This document shows, one piece after another, positions 1 to 7,680 of a stretch of 31,048 nucleotides of DNA. The position numbers and the translations under genes are program-made. Source of the DNA: Fusobacterium sp. (GTDB lineage Bacteria > Fusobacteriota > Fusobacteriia > Fusobacteriales > Fusobacteriaceae); NCBI GenBank assembly GCA_020024855.1, contig JAHHTB010000005.1, forward strand, positions 1 to 31,048. The letters are read 5' to 3'. The notes beneath the pieces are model-generated. The model was given only the letters and a program-made list of their open reading frames with translations. It was not told the DNA's origin and did no database searches. Positions within the stretch are counted from its first letter, which is position 1; every line of letters starts with the position of its first letter.

Positions 1-399
1 TTCAAAAGCTGAAATTCCATTTCCATATTTTACTGTTCCACCACCAGCTGCTGCTCCTGTGTGTAAGAAATAAGCTCTATCTCCCTCTTTTTTTACTATT
101 TGCATACTTGGTACAAAAGCTGATGGGTGATCACTTTCATGGCTTAATTTATCTGTCCCAGGTAAACGAGTTTCCATCTCATAATTTTTAAATAGAGTTT
201 GTGAGTTTAATTGTACATAAAGTCCATCTTCTAAAAATACAGTTCCTGCTGGGTTGTAAAATGCTCCAGAAACTCCTATTTTTCCTATCATTGATGGATG
301 AGCAAAATATTCTGCATCTTGCTGTGCTAAATAGTCTATACTTCCAGCAAAAGCATTTGCAGAAGCTATGATTGATAATATTGCTAAGTATTTTTTCAT
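1..399 (-). CDS. FadL/OMPP1-family outer-membrane protein, 3' part outside window
   Basis: Only the first 133 residues are present; the gene runs off the left edge. The protein starts MKKYLAILSIIASANAFA, a clear Sec signal peptide with an AFA-type cleavage site. The mature N-terminus contains an NPAG segment (about residues 50-53), followed by strand-like stretches and a Gly/Ala-rich run near residues 117-125. These match the start of the FadL/OMPP1/TodX family, trimeric-looking beta-barrels that carry hydrophobic compounds such as long-chain fatty acids across the outer membrane. A GGGGG ribosome site lies just upstream of the ATG. The gene follows the TetR regulator by 47 bp with no clear promoter between, so the two are probably co-transcribed. 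Substrate cannot be told from this fragment. Confidence 0.75.
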   Translation of the reverse strand, partial: MKKYLAILSIIASANAFAGSIDYLAQQDAEYFAHPSMIGKIGVSGAFYNPAGTVFLEDGLYVQLNSQTLFKNYEMETRLPGTDKLSHESDHPSAFVPSMQIVKKEGDRAYFLHTGAAAGGGTVKYGNGISAFE

Positions 400-446
400 T
401 AATCCCCCTAAAATATATTAAAATTTTAAAATTTAATTACAATTTT

Positions 447-1022
447 TTAAGAAATCTTTCTGTCCATACAAGCATGAACAATAACAGATCCCATATCACG
501 AAGTTCTTTTTCTATTTCTTCATAAGTTGGATTATAAAATCCTGAACAAATTAAAGAAGCATATCCATGAACGAACCACCAACCTTTTTTAAGCATCCAT
601 TCAAGTGCTCCGTCAGGAAAATCTTTGTATCTTCCATCTTCTTTAAAACCACTTATAATAAGATTTTTTAAATCAGTTATTATTTCATCAATGAACTCTT
701 TAGAAAGATCTTCTCTTAAAAAAATAGATCTAAAAAGAGCTTTTTCTTTTTTAGCAAATATACAAATACCTATTCCAATATTTAAAAGTCTTTGTTCTGT
801 ATATTCCACTTTTGTTATATCAAGAAGTTTATTTTTTGCCATTCTTGATAGTTCATTTTTTAAATTTATCATAGAGCCAAAATTAGAATAAATAGATATT
901 GTTGATGATCCTAATTCTTTGGCAATATTTCTAGCCGTTATACTTTTTACTCCATCTTGAATTAATATTCTATAAGTTGTATTCAGTATTTCTTCCTTAG
1001 AAAAATTTGGATTTCTAGCCAT
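447..1022 (-). CDS. TetR/AcrR-family transcriptional regulator
   Basis: A 191-residue protein of usual TetR length. Residues 8-55 form the N-terminal three-helix DNA-binding unit (SKEEILNTTYRILIQDG, then SITARNIAKELGSSTISIYS as the helix-turn-helix, then the FGSMINLKNEL helix). The C-terminal ligand domain has a KKGWWFVHGYASLI stretch near residues 145-158 that resembles the WHG-type TetR C-terminal domain. A TAGGAGGGG ribosome site precedes the ATG. It has its own sigma70-type promoter (TTGATT, 17 bp, TATAAT) and an upstream region with three copies of a 21-bp palindrome, so autoregulation is likely. It probably also controls the downstream FadL-type gene and possibly the divergent SPFH gene. 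The inducer is unknown; a fatty acid or other hydrophobic molecule is a guess from the neighbour. Confidence 0.88.
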   Translation of the reverse strand: MARNPNFSKEEILNTTYRILIQDGVKSITARNIAKELGSSTISIYSNFGSMINLKNELSRMAKNKLLDITKVEYTEQRLLNIGIGICIFAKKEKALFRSIFLREDLSKEFIDEIITDLKNLIISGFKEDGRYKDFPDGALEWMLKKGWWFVHGYASLICSGFYNPTYEEIEKELRDMGSVIVHACMDRKIS

Positions 1023-1033
1023 CGCCCCTCCTA

Positions 1034-1054
1034 TTTCATAACGAAGTGATGAAA
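1034..1054. promoter_or_regulatory. Palindromic operator candidate 1 (tetR leader)
   Basis: 21-bp palindrome with left arm TTTCATAAC, centre GAA and right arm GTGATGAAA, one mismatch from perfect symmetry. It sits between the predicted tetR transcription start and its ribosome site. The left arm is identical in the two other copies at 1155-1175 and 1178-1198. The likely ligand is the adjacent TetR protein (inference). Confidence 0.6.
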
Positions 1055-1087
1055 TTTTATTACTATTTTATAACAATTACAGAAGTA

Positions 1088-1116
1088 ATTATATCGTAAT
1101 TTATTTTTTAAATCAA
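1088..1116 (-). promoter_or_regulatory. Sigma70-type promoter of tetR-family gene
   Basis: On the minus strand, -35 TTGATT (1111-1116) and -10 TATAAT (1088-1093) are separated by exactly 17 bp. Transcription would start near 1081, giving a leader of about 60 nt that contains operator copy 1. Confidence 0.7.
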
Positions 1117-1154
1117 TAGTATTTTTAAAGTTTTTAAGAAAAAATACTCAATAA

Positions 1155-1175
1155 TTTCATAACAGTGTTTTGAAA
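1155..1175. promoter_or_regulatory. Palindromic operator candidate 2
   Basis: 21-bp palindrome: left arm TTTCATAAC, centre AGT, right arm GTTTTGAAA (one mismatch). Its centre is 23 bp from the centre of copy 3, roughly two helical turns, which suits cooperative binding of two dimers on one DNA face. Confidence 0.65.
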
Positions 1176-1177
1176 TA

Positions 1178-1198
1178 TTTCATAACACTTTTATGAAA
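1178..1198. promoter_or_regulatory. Palindromic operator candidate 3
   Basis: 21-bp palindrome: left arm TTTCATAAC, centre ACT, right arm TTTATGAAA (one mismatch). Copies 2 and 3 overlap a possible plus-strand promoter, TTGAAA at 1170-1175 and TATGAA at 1192-1197 with 16-bp spacing, which would place the SPFH gene under the same regulator. Confidence 0.65.
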
Positions 1199-1250
1199 TT
1201 ACTTAAAATATTTTCTTAATTAAAATCTATTAAAAAGAAAAGAATTATAG

Positions 1251-1256
1251 TATAAT
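1251..1256 (+). promoter_or_regulatory. Possible -10 element for the SPFH gene
   Basis: A perfect TATAAT lies 38 bp before the SPFH start codon. No good -35 hexamer sits 16-18 bp upstream, so this promoter would be weak or activator-dependent. The alternative is the TTGAAA/TATGAA pair at 1170-1197 that the operators cover. Confidence 0.35.
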
Positions 1257-1293
1257 ATTTTTAATAAAATTTCTAAATCTTAAGGAGGAATAT

Positions 1294-2229
1294 ATGGGCA
1301 TTTTATTCATTTTTATACTTATATTTTTAATAATAATTCTTCTTGCCTTACATGTAAGGATTGTTTCTCAATCTAGAGCATATGTTATTGAAAGATTAGG
1401 TGGATATTTAACTACATGGCAAGTTGGTCTTAATATTCTAATACCTTTTATAGATAGAATTGTAAAAGTTGTTTCTTTAAAAGAACAAGTTATAGACTTT
1501 CCACCTCAACCAGTTATTACAAAAGATAATGTTACAATGCAAATTGACTCTGTTGTTTATTTTCAAATAACTGATCCAAAACTTTATACATATGGAGTGG
1601 AACAACCTCTAAGTGCTATTGAAAATCTTACTGCAACAACTCTTAGAAATATAATTGGTGAAATGGAACTTGATACGACTCTTACTTCAAGAGATACAAT
1701 AAATACAAAAATGAGAGCTGTTCTTGATGAAGCAACAGATCCATGGGGAATTAAAATAAATAGAATAGAGTTAAAAAATATAATTCCACCTAGAGAAATT
1801 CAAGATGCAATGGAAAAACAAATGAAGGCTGAAAGAGAAAAAAGAGAAGCAATACGTAGAGCTGAAGGACAAAAAGAGGCTGCTATCCTTGTTGCTGAAG
1901 GAGAAAAAACATCTCAAATTTTAAGAGCAGAAGCTGAAAAAGAAGCTGCTATTTTAAGAGCAGAAGCTAAAAAGCAAAGTCTTGAAAAAGAAGCTGAAGG
2001 ACAAGCTGCTGCTATTATTTCTATTCAGAAAGCTAAAGCTGCTGCTATTACTGCATTAAATGAAGCTAATGCAACAAAAGAAGTTCTTGCCCTTAAAGGA
2101 ATGGAAACTTTTGAAAAAGTGGCAGATGGAAAATCTACAAAAATTATTATTCCATCTGAATTACAAAATTTAGCATCTCTTACTTCTGTTTTTGGAGAAA
2201 TGTTAAAAAAAGATGAAGTTCAGAAATAA
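1294..2229 (+). CDS. SPFH/band-7 (stomatin/QmcA-like) membrane protein
   Basis: A 311-residue protein with one N-terminal membrane segment (about residues 2-22), an SPFH/band-7 domain (about 25-190, with the typical GGYLTTWQVGLNILIPFID and ITKDNVTMQIDSVVYF stretches), and a long Ala/Glu/Lys-rich coiled coil (about 175-265) built from repeated AEGEK/RAEAEKEA units. This is the stomatin/QmcA/paraslipin architecture: large oligomeric membrane scaffolds that organise membrane microdomains and proteases. Start chosen at the ATG after AAGGAGG (1282-1288). QmcA-type genes usually sit beside an NfeD gene; here the next gene is a lipoprotein 36 bp downstream, so the usual partner is absent locally. 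Family assignment is firm; a specific role is not visible. Confidence 0.9.
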   Translation: MGILFIFILIFLIIILLALHVRIVSQSRAYVIERLGGYLTTWQVGLNILIPFIDRIVKVVSLKEQVIDFPPQPVITKDNVTMQIDSVVYFQITDPKLYTYGVEQPLSAIENLTATTLRNIIGEMELDTTLTSRDTINTKMRAVLDEATDPWGIKINRIELKNIIPPREIQDAMEKQMKAEREKREAIRRAEGQKEAAILVAEGEKTSQILRAEAEKEAAILRAEAKKQSLEKEAEGQAAAIISIQKAKAAAITALNEANATKEVLALKGMETFEKVADGKSTKIIIPSELQNLASLTSVFGEMLKKDEVQK

Positions 2230-2265
2230 AAAATAATATTTTAAACTTTTAGGAGTTAAATAACA

Positions 2266-3063
2266 ATGAAAAAAATAATACTATTTTTTATGTTGATATT
2301 TATTATTAGTGGTTGTACAAATACTATAATAGAAGAGCCTAGAAAAAATCAAGGAGTGTATACTCCTACTACCCAAAATGGGGAAATTCTTGTTGGTTTT
2401 ATGATAATGAGTAGTAGACCAGATAGAAATATCTCTGATATTTCTGAAAAAGAGTTAATTGCGAAAAAACTTAGAATTTCTAGAGAGCTTATTCTTGACA
2501 ACAAAGAAGTTATTTTATCTCTTTATGATGAAAAAGCTGTTGAGAATAAAAATAAAATTTTTATTCTTTATAACTTTGAAAGCTATAAAAAGATGACAAA
2601 TGAGTTTTACAAAAAATTTATAAAAGAAGATGGTTATTCTGATATAAGAAAATATAGTGATGAAGCAGTTACTTTGGGAGAAATTATTTGGAATCTTCAA
2701 GATAAAGAGTTACATATAATTGCTAATGAAGAAGAAAATTACTATGTTATGGATGCTCTTCATTATGTAGAATTAAAATATTGTCGTGAAAATTACTTTA
2801 AAGAAAAGATAAGAGATATAAATTTAGATATTATTTCTGTAAATAGTCCTCTTTTTTTAGAAAAACATCTTGAAAATTTTTCTAATTCAAAAGTGAGATA
2901 CTATACAAATGAAAATGGAAAACTATATGAAGGAAAAGAAGTTACTACTTCTGAAAATGTAGGATATGGTACTAAAGTCTTAATGTATGGTATTAGTAAA
3001 GGACTTGAAATAATAAATCTTCCTAAAGCAGGCTTAAAAAAATTGTTTGGTGCTGAAAACTAA
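2266..3063 (+). CDS. Predicted lipoprotein of unknown function
   Basis: A 265-residue protein starting MKKIILFFMLIFIISGC, a type II signal peptide with lipobox ISGC and lipid-attachment Cys17. The rest is a hydrophilic, lysine- and glutamate-rich mixed alpha/beta sequence that I cannot place in a family. The C-terminus has a Gly-containing stretch (GYGTKVLMYGISKGLEI, about residues 233-249). An AGGAG site lies 10 bp before the ATG. The gene follows the SPFH gene by 36 bp and precedes another unknown gene by 20 bp, with no terminator between, suggesting one transcript. In a diderm cell it would be anchored to the inner or outer membrane facing the periplasm. Confidence 0.75.
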   Translation: MKKIILFFMLIFIISGCTNTIIEEPRKNQGVYTPTTQNGEILVGFMIMSSRPDRNISDISEKELIAKKLRISRELILDNKEVILSLYDEKAVENKNKIFILYNFESYKKMTNEFYKKFIKEDGYSDIRKYSDEAVTLGEIIWNLQDKELHIIANEEENYYVMDALHYVELKYCRENYFKEKIRDINLDIISVNSPLFLEKHLENFSNSKVRYYTNENGKLYEGKEVTTSENVGYGTKVLMYGISKGLEIINLPKAGLKKLFGAEN

Positions 3064-3083
3064 AACAATATGAGGTGAGAACT

Positions 3084-3863
3084 ATGAATTTAAATAAAGA
3101 GGATAAAAAAAATTATACTAAAAAATCTGAAACAAACACATTAGAAAATATAGTATTTTTTCCATCTGCAGTTCAAGTTTTTGATGATCCTAGTTTAGAG
3201 TGTTATTTTAAACCTCTTTTAAGTGTTAAAAAATATATACTAGGAAAAGAATATATAGTTCATCTTCTTTCTAGTGATGGAGTTTTTTCTGAAAAAATAT
3301 TTTTAAATTCTGAAAGACATTTTTGGGGATTTAAATATTTTAATGGAAAATATCATTTTTTAGGAAATATAAATTCTTTTGGAAATTCAAATTTCACAGA
3401 ACTTTATTCTGCTTTAAAAAAAGATTTCTCTCTAAATAAAGAAACTTATTTTAAAAATAAAGTAAACTATAAAGAGTATTATAATCAAAATAAGGATTTC
3501 ATAAAAAATATTGCAAGATTTACAAAAGAACAAGATCCACAATATTTTTCAGAAGCATTTTATTGTTATGAATTTACAAAATATTATTTTGAAAAAACAG
3601 GAAAACTTTGTAATATAAATGAGATTTTTGAAAATCCTAATTATGATGAAAATGAAATTCTTCTTTCTATTGAAGACGTTGGTTATTGTATTGAAGAATT
3701 TTTCTTAAATTTAAAATATAATCTTGAAAATAAATATAATATCTCTCCTGATATGGCTATGTGTGGAACTGAAAGTTTTAAATTTACTTGTTGGGGTGGA
3801 ATATCTATTGCATTTGTAAATGTGGAAGATGATAATATTTATATTTTAGAATGTCATAACTAA
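3084..3863 (+). CDS. Conserved-looking protein of unknown function
   Basis: A 259-residue, probably cytosolic protein with no signal peptide or membrane segment, rich in aromatic residues (many Phe and Tyr) and asparagine. I do not recognise the family. The C-terminal third contains several cysteines (CGTESFKFTCWGG near residues 223-235, and a final ECHN), which could bind metal or simply be conserved core. I place the start at ATG 3084, just after the ribosome site AGGTGAG (3073-3079); the GTG at 3075 in the same frame lies inside that site and is unlikely to be used. It is the last gene of the SPFH-lipoprotein group and is followed by a possible terminator. Confidence 0.6.
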   Translation: MNLNKEDKKNYTKKSETNTLENIVFFPSAVQVFDDPSLECYFKPLLSVKKYILGKEYIVHLLSSDGVFSEKIFLNSERHFWGFKYFNGKYHFLGNINSFGNSNFTELYSALKKDFSLNKETYFKNKVNYKEYYNQNKDFIKNIARFTKEQDPQYFSEAFYCYEFTKYYFEKTGKLCNINEIFENPNYDENEILLSIEDVGYCIEEFFLNLKYNLENKYNISPDMAMCGTESFKFTCWGGISIAFVNVEDDNIYILECHN

Positions 3864-3872
3864 GTATTTTAT

Positions 3873-3928
3873 AAAAAAGGCTACTGGAAATTAATGATTT
3901 TTATTTTTAATTTTCTTAGTCTTTTTTT
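3873..3928 (+). terminator. Possible terminator with large loop
   Basis: AAAAAAGGCTA (3873-3883) can pair with TAGTCTTTTTT (3917-3927) over 11 bp with one G-T pair, and the right arm continues into a T-rich run. The loop of about 33 nt is large, so this is a weak call. Confidence 0.35.
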
Positions 3929-4023
3929 ATTTTTTTCAAAAAGATTTTTTGTTATATATTCTCAAAAATAAAAATTTTAAATTCATTTTTTAGCACTTAT
4001 ATACTTTTGTGGCTAAAAAATTA

Positions 4024-4052
4024 TTGACAAATAAAAAAAAGTATAGTAAATT
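4024..4052 (+). promoter_or_regulatory. Heat-shock operon promoter (sigma70 type)
   Basis: Consensus -35 TTGACA (4024-4029) and -10 TAAATT (4047-4052) with 17-bp spacing. Transcription would start close to the left arm of the CIRCE element, the arrangement in which HrcA blocks initiation. Confidence 0.7.
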
Positions 4053-4062
4053 ATGTATGTGG

Positions 4063-4089
4063 TTAGCAATCTTATAAAACGAGTGCTAA
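4063..4089. promoter_or_regulatory. CIRCE operator (HrcA binding site)
   Basis: TTAGCAATC, a 9-bp spacer, then GAGTGCTAA. This matches the CIRCE consensus TTAGCACTC-N9-GAGTGCTAA with a single change in the left arm (A for C at position 7). It lies directly between the promoter and hrcA, so the operon is predicted to be repressed by its own first product. Confidence 0.93.
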
Positions 4090-4106
4090 CAGGAGGGTGA
4101 GGTGGC

Positions 4107-5135
4107 ATGTTAACTGATAGAGAAAAATTAGTTTTAAATGCTATAATTGATTTTTACTTAAGATTTGGAGAAACAATTGGTTCTAGAACTTTAGTAAAAA
4201 GATATAGTATAGATTTATCTTCAGCAACTATAAGAAATGTTATGTCTGATCTTGAGGATAGAGGATTTATTGAAAAGACTCATTCATCTTCTGGAAGAAT
4301 ACCAACAGATCTTGGATATAAATATTATTTAAGTGAACTTCTAAAAATCGAAAAACTTTCAAGAGAAGAAAAAAATAGAATAAATACTGAGTATGAAAAA
4401 AAAGTAAATGAACTTGATAACATACTTCAACAAACTTCTTCTCTACTTTCTAGACTTACATCTTATGCTTCAATTGTTATAGAGCCTGATTATAGAAAAG
4501 AAAGAATTAAAAAAATAGAACTAGTTCATATTGATGATTATATTATTCTTGCAATAATAGTTACAGAAGATTTAAGTGTAGTAACAAAAAAGATTAAGTT
4601 AGAAGATAGAATAACGAAAGAGGAACTGGAGAAATTATCTATAACTTTAAATGAAAAGATAAAAACTAATAGTATAAAAAGTTATGAGATTGAAGAATTT
4701 ATAAAAACAAATTATCAAAAGTATGCTGATCTTGAAAAAGAAATATACCAAGATATAGAAGGAAGACTTTTTGTTGATAATTCATCTAGCATATTTAAAG
4801 ATAAAAACGTAAGTGATGTTCTAGATGTATTAGAACTTTTTAACAAGAAAAAAGATGTTAAAGAGATATTTGAAGATATAATTAATTCTAGAGATACAGA
4901 AGAAGGACATGTTAATGTTATCTTAGGTGATGAACTTCCAATTAAAGGACTTGAAGACTATAGCTTTGTTTATTCTATATATAAACAAGGAGATGCTAAA
5001 GGAGTTATTGGGGTGATTGGACCTAAAAGAATGCCTTACTCAAAAACAATGGGTCTTATCCAATATGTAAGTAGTGAGGTAGAAAAAGTAGTAAATAGTG
5101 AAAAATTATTATCAAATAAAACAAAGAGAAAATAA
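4107..5135 (+). CDS. hrcA: Heat-inducible transcription repressor HrcA
   Basis: 342 residues, the usual HrcA length. The N-terminal winged helix-turn-helix (about residues 1-75) shows the family pattern LTDREKLVLNAIIDFYL, then SSATIRNVMSDLEDRGFIEKTHSSSGRIPTDLGYKYYL. The central GAF-like region and C-terminal dimerisation helices follow, ending with the GVIGPKRMPYSKTMGLIQYVS motif near residue 300. HrcA represses chaperone operons by binding CIRCE and is kept active by GroEL in species studied. The ATG is preceded by AGGAGG (4091-4096), 10 nt away. It begins the operon hrcA-grpE-dnaK, with grpE 11 bp downstream, and a CIRCE site lies in its own leader. Confidence 0.97.
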   Translation: MLTDREKLVLNAIIDFYLRFGETIGSRTLVKRYSIDLSSATIRNVMSDLEDRGFIEKTHSSSGRIPTDLGYKYYLSELLKIEKLSREEKNRINTEYEKKVNELDNILQQTSSLLSRLTSYASIVIEPDYRKERIKKIELVHIDDYIILAIIVTEDLSVVTKKIKLEDRITKEELEKLSITLNEKIKTNSIKSYEIEEFIKTNYQKYADLEKEIYQDIEGRLFVDNSSSIFKDKNVSDVLDVLELFNKKKDVKEIFEDIINSRDTEEGHVNVILGDELPIKGLEDYSFVYSIYKQGDAKGVIGVIGPKRMPYSKTMGLIQYVSSEVEKVVNSEKLLSNKTKRK

Positions 5136-5146
5136 GGAGTTGAAAA

Positions 5147-5704
5147 ATGTCAGAAGTAAATAAAGAAATATTAAATGAAGAAGTGGAAAAGGAAACTGTG
5201 GAGACTCCTGAAACTGAAGTTAAAGAGGAAAAAGTAGAAGAAGTAAATGAAAATATAGAAATTGAAAAACTAAAAGCTGAGCTTGAAGATTGGAAACAAT
5301 CATATATGAGAAAACAAGCTGACTTCCAAAACTTTACAAAAAGAAAAGAAAGAGAAATGGAAGAGCTTAGAAAATTTGCTTCTGAAAAAATTATAACAAG
5401 ACTTCTTGATGGAATTGATAATCTTGAAAGAGCTATCAAATCTTCATCACAGACAAAAGACTTTGATGGACTTGTAAAAGGTGTTGAACTTATTCTTGGA
5501 AACTTTAAAGATATTATGAAATCTGAAGGTGTTGAAGAAATAATTACTGAAAATGCTGAATTTGATCCTCATGAGCATATGGCTGTAATGGTTGAAGCAA
5601 GTCCTGAACATGATGATAACAAAATCATTATGGAACTTCAAAAAGGTTATAAAATGAAAGGAAAGGTTATTAGACCCTCAATGGTTAAGGTTTGTAAAAA
5701 GTAA
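5147..5704 (+). CDS. grpE: Nucleotide exchange factor GrpE
   Basis: 185 residues. An acidic, Glu/Lys-rich N-terminal tail (1-50) leads into the long coiled-coil dimerisation helix (about 45-95, ADFQNFTKRKEREMEELRKFA), a four-helix region with LLDGIDNLERAI, and the C-terminal beta wing (about 130-185) with FDPHEHMAVM and GYKMKGKVIRPSMVKV, the GrpE signature. GrpE releases ADP from DnaK and so resets the chaperone cycle. It lies between hrcA and dnaK in the canonical order and shares the CIRCE-controlled transcript. Confidence 0.97.
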   Translation: MSEVNKEILNEEVEKETVETPETEVKEEKVEEVNENIEIEKLKAELEDWKQSYMRKQADFQNFTKRKEREMEELRKFASEKIITRLLDGIDNLERAIKSSSQTKDFDGLVKGVELILGNFKDIMKSEGVEEIITENAEFDPHEHMAVMVEASPEHDDNKIIMELQKGYKMKGKVIRPSMVKVCKK

Positions 5705-5771
5705 TTTTAAAAATATATTAAAAAAATTAATTTGTAAAAAATAATTTAAGGATACATTAGGAGGCTAGAAA

Positions 5772-7598
5772 ATGGCAAAAATTATAGGAATTGATTTAGG
5801 AACAACAAACTCTTGTGTGGCAGTAATGGAAGGAGGTTCTGCAAGTATTATTACTAATGCTGAAGGTGCAAGAACTACTCCATCAGTTGTAAATATAAAA
5901 GATAATGGAGAAATAATTGTAGGAGAAATTGCAAAAAGACAAGCAATTACAAATCCAAACTCTACTGTACTTTCAATAAAAACTCATATGGGAAGTGATT
6001 ATAAAGTACATATTAATGGAAAAGATTATACACCTCAAGAAATTTCAGCAATGACTCTTAAAAAATTAAAAAAAGATGCTGAAGCATATTTAGGTGAAGA
6101 AGTTAAAGAGGCAGTTATTACTGTTCCTGCTTACTTTACAGATGCTCAAAGACAAGCTACTAAAGATGCTGGAGCAATAGCTGGACTTGAAGTAAAAAGA
6201 ATTATAAACGAACCTACAGCAGCAGCACTTGCTTATGGACTTGACAAAAATAAAGATGAAAAGGTTTTAGTATTTGACTTAGGAGGAGGTACATTTGACG
6301 TATCTATCCTTGAAATTGCAGATGGAGTTATTGAAGTTCTTGCAACAGCTGGAAACAACCACCTAGGTGGAGATGACTTTGATGCAAAAATTATTGATTG
6401 GTTAGTATCTGAATTCAAAAAAGAACAAGGAATTGACTTATCAAATGATAAAATGGCTTACCAAAGATTAAAAGATGCAGCTGAAAAAGCTAAAAAAGAA
6501 TTATCTACAATGATGGAAGCTCAAATCTCATTACCATTCATCACTATGGATGCAACTGGACCTAAACACTTAGAAATGAAATTAACAAGAGCTAAATTTA
6601 ATGATTTAACAAGAGATCTTGTTGAAGCAACTCAAGGACCTACAAAAACAGCTCTTTCTGATGCAGGATTATCACCATCTGACATTGATGAAGTATTACT
6701 AGTTGGAGGATCAACAAGAATGCTTTCAGTTCAAGAGTGGGTAGAATCTTACTTTGGTAAAAAACCAAACAAAGGAATTAACCCTGACGAAGTTGTTGCA
6801 GCGGGAGCAGCTATTCAAGGTGGAGTTTTAATGGGAGATGTTAAAGACGTATTACTTCTTGACGTAACACCATTATCTCTAGGAATTGAAACTCTTGGTG
6901 GAGTTTGTACAAGAATCATTGAGAAAAATACAACTATCCCAGTTAAAAAATCTCAAGTATTCTCTACTGCAGTAGATAACCAACCAGCAGTTACAATCAA
7001 CGTACTACAAGGTGAAAGAGCAAAAGCAGCTGACAACCACAAACTAGGAGAATTTAACCTAGAAGGAATTCCAGCAGCACCAAGAGGAATCCCTCAAATT
7101 GAAGTTACTTTTGACATTGATGCTAACGGAATCGTTCATGTATCAGCAAAAGATTTAGGTACTGGAAAAGAAAATACTGTAACAATTTCTGGTTCTACTA
7201 ACCTATCTTCTGAAGAAATTGAAAGAATGAAAAAAGATGCTGAAGCTAATGAAGCTGAAGATAAAAAATTCAAAGAATTAATAGAAACAAGAAATAAAGC
7301 TGACATGTTAATTTCTTCTACTGAAAATACTTTAAAAGATCACTCTGGAAAAGTAACTGAAGAAGAAAAGAAAGCTATTGAAGCAGCATTAGAAGAATTA
7401 AAACAAGTTAAAGATAAAGAAGACAAAGCAGCTATTGAAGCAGCAATTGAAAAATTATCAAAAGTAGCACAAAAATTAGCTGAAGAAGTTTATAAAGAAG
7501 CTCAGGCAAAACAACAAGCTGGCGCAGCTGGTCAACAACCTGGAGCAGATAATGCTAAAAAAGATGATGATATAGAGGATGCTGAAATAGTAGACTAA
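5772..7598 (+). CDS. dnaK: Hsp70 chaperone DnaK
   Basis: 608 residues, full length. The ATPase domain (1 to about 355) has GIDLGTTNSC at residues 5-14, the DLGGGTFDVSIL phosphate-binding loop, and VGGSTRM. The linker DVLLLDVTPLSLGIET follows, then the substrate-binding beta domain and helical lid, and an Ala/Gln-rich tail ending DDIEDAEIVD. DnaK binds exposed hydrophobic segments and cycles with DnaJ and GrpE. A TAGGAGG site sits just upstream. Codon choice is visibly more selective than in the neighbours (more ATC, TTC and AAC), as expected for a highly expressed gene. A strong hairpin follows the stop, so dnaK probably ends the main heat-shock transcript. Confidence 0.98.
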   Translation: MAKIIGIDLGTTNSCVAVMEGGSASIITNAEGARTTPSVVNIKDNGEIIVGEIAKRQAITNPNSTVLSIKTHMGSDYKVHINGKDYTPQEISAMTLKKLKKDAEAYLGEEVKEAVITVPAYFTDAQRQATKDAGAIAGLEVKRIINEPTAAALAYGLDKNKDEKVLVFDLGGGTFDVSILEIADGVIEVLATAGNNHLGGDDFDAKIIDWLVSEFKKEQGIDLSNDKMAYQRLKDAAEKAKKELSTMMEAQISLPFITMDATGPKHLEMKLTRAKFNDLTRDLVEATQGPTKTALSDAGLSPSDIDEVLLVGGSTRMLSVQEWVESYFGKKPNKGINPDEVVAAGAAIQGGVLMGDVKDVLLLDVTPLSLGIETLGGVCTRIIEKNTTIPVKKSQVFSTAVDNQPAVTINVLQGERAKAADNHKLGEFNLEGIPAAPRGIPQIEVTFDIDANGIVHVSAKDLGTGKENTVTISGSTNLSSEEIERMKKDAEANEAEDKKFKELIETRNKADMLISSTENTLKDHSGKVTEEEKKAIEAALEELKQVKDKEDKAAIEAAIEKLSKVAQKLAEEVYKEAQAKQQAGAAGQQPGADNAKKDDDIEDAEIVD

Positions 7599-7619
7599 TA
7601 ACAGTTAAGTTATAAATTT

Positions 7620-7660
7620 AATTGGGAATAGAGCATACCTCTATTCCCAATTATTTTATT
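7620..7660 (+). terminator. Strong hairpin terminator or attenuator after dnaK
   Basis: A perfect 14-bp stem (AATTGGGAATAGAG 7620-7633 with CTCTATTCCCAATT 7639-7652), a 5-nt loop, then ATTTTATTT. The stem is strong but the T run is broken by an A, so partial read-through into the downstream genes and dnaJ is possible. Confidence 0.8.
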
Positions 7661-7680
7661 TAAGTTTTAGAGGTGATTTT

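Noticed and set aside
1861..2040. Repeated GCTGAAGGA/GCAGAAGCT units in the SPFH gene as a DNA repeat
   Set aside because: They encode the heptad-like AEGEK/AEAEK coiled coil and are explained by the protein.
3075..3083. GTG start for the 259-residue unknown protein
   Set aside because: The GTG is part of the AGGTGAG ribosome site serving ATG 3084.
5056..5439. 127-residue minus-strand frame over hrcA and grpE
   Set aside because: Serine- and phenylalanine-rich composition typical of antisense to Glu/Lys-rich coding sequence; no ribosome site or promoter.
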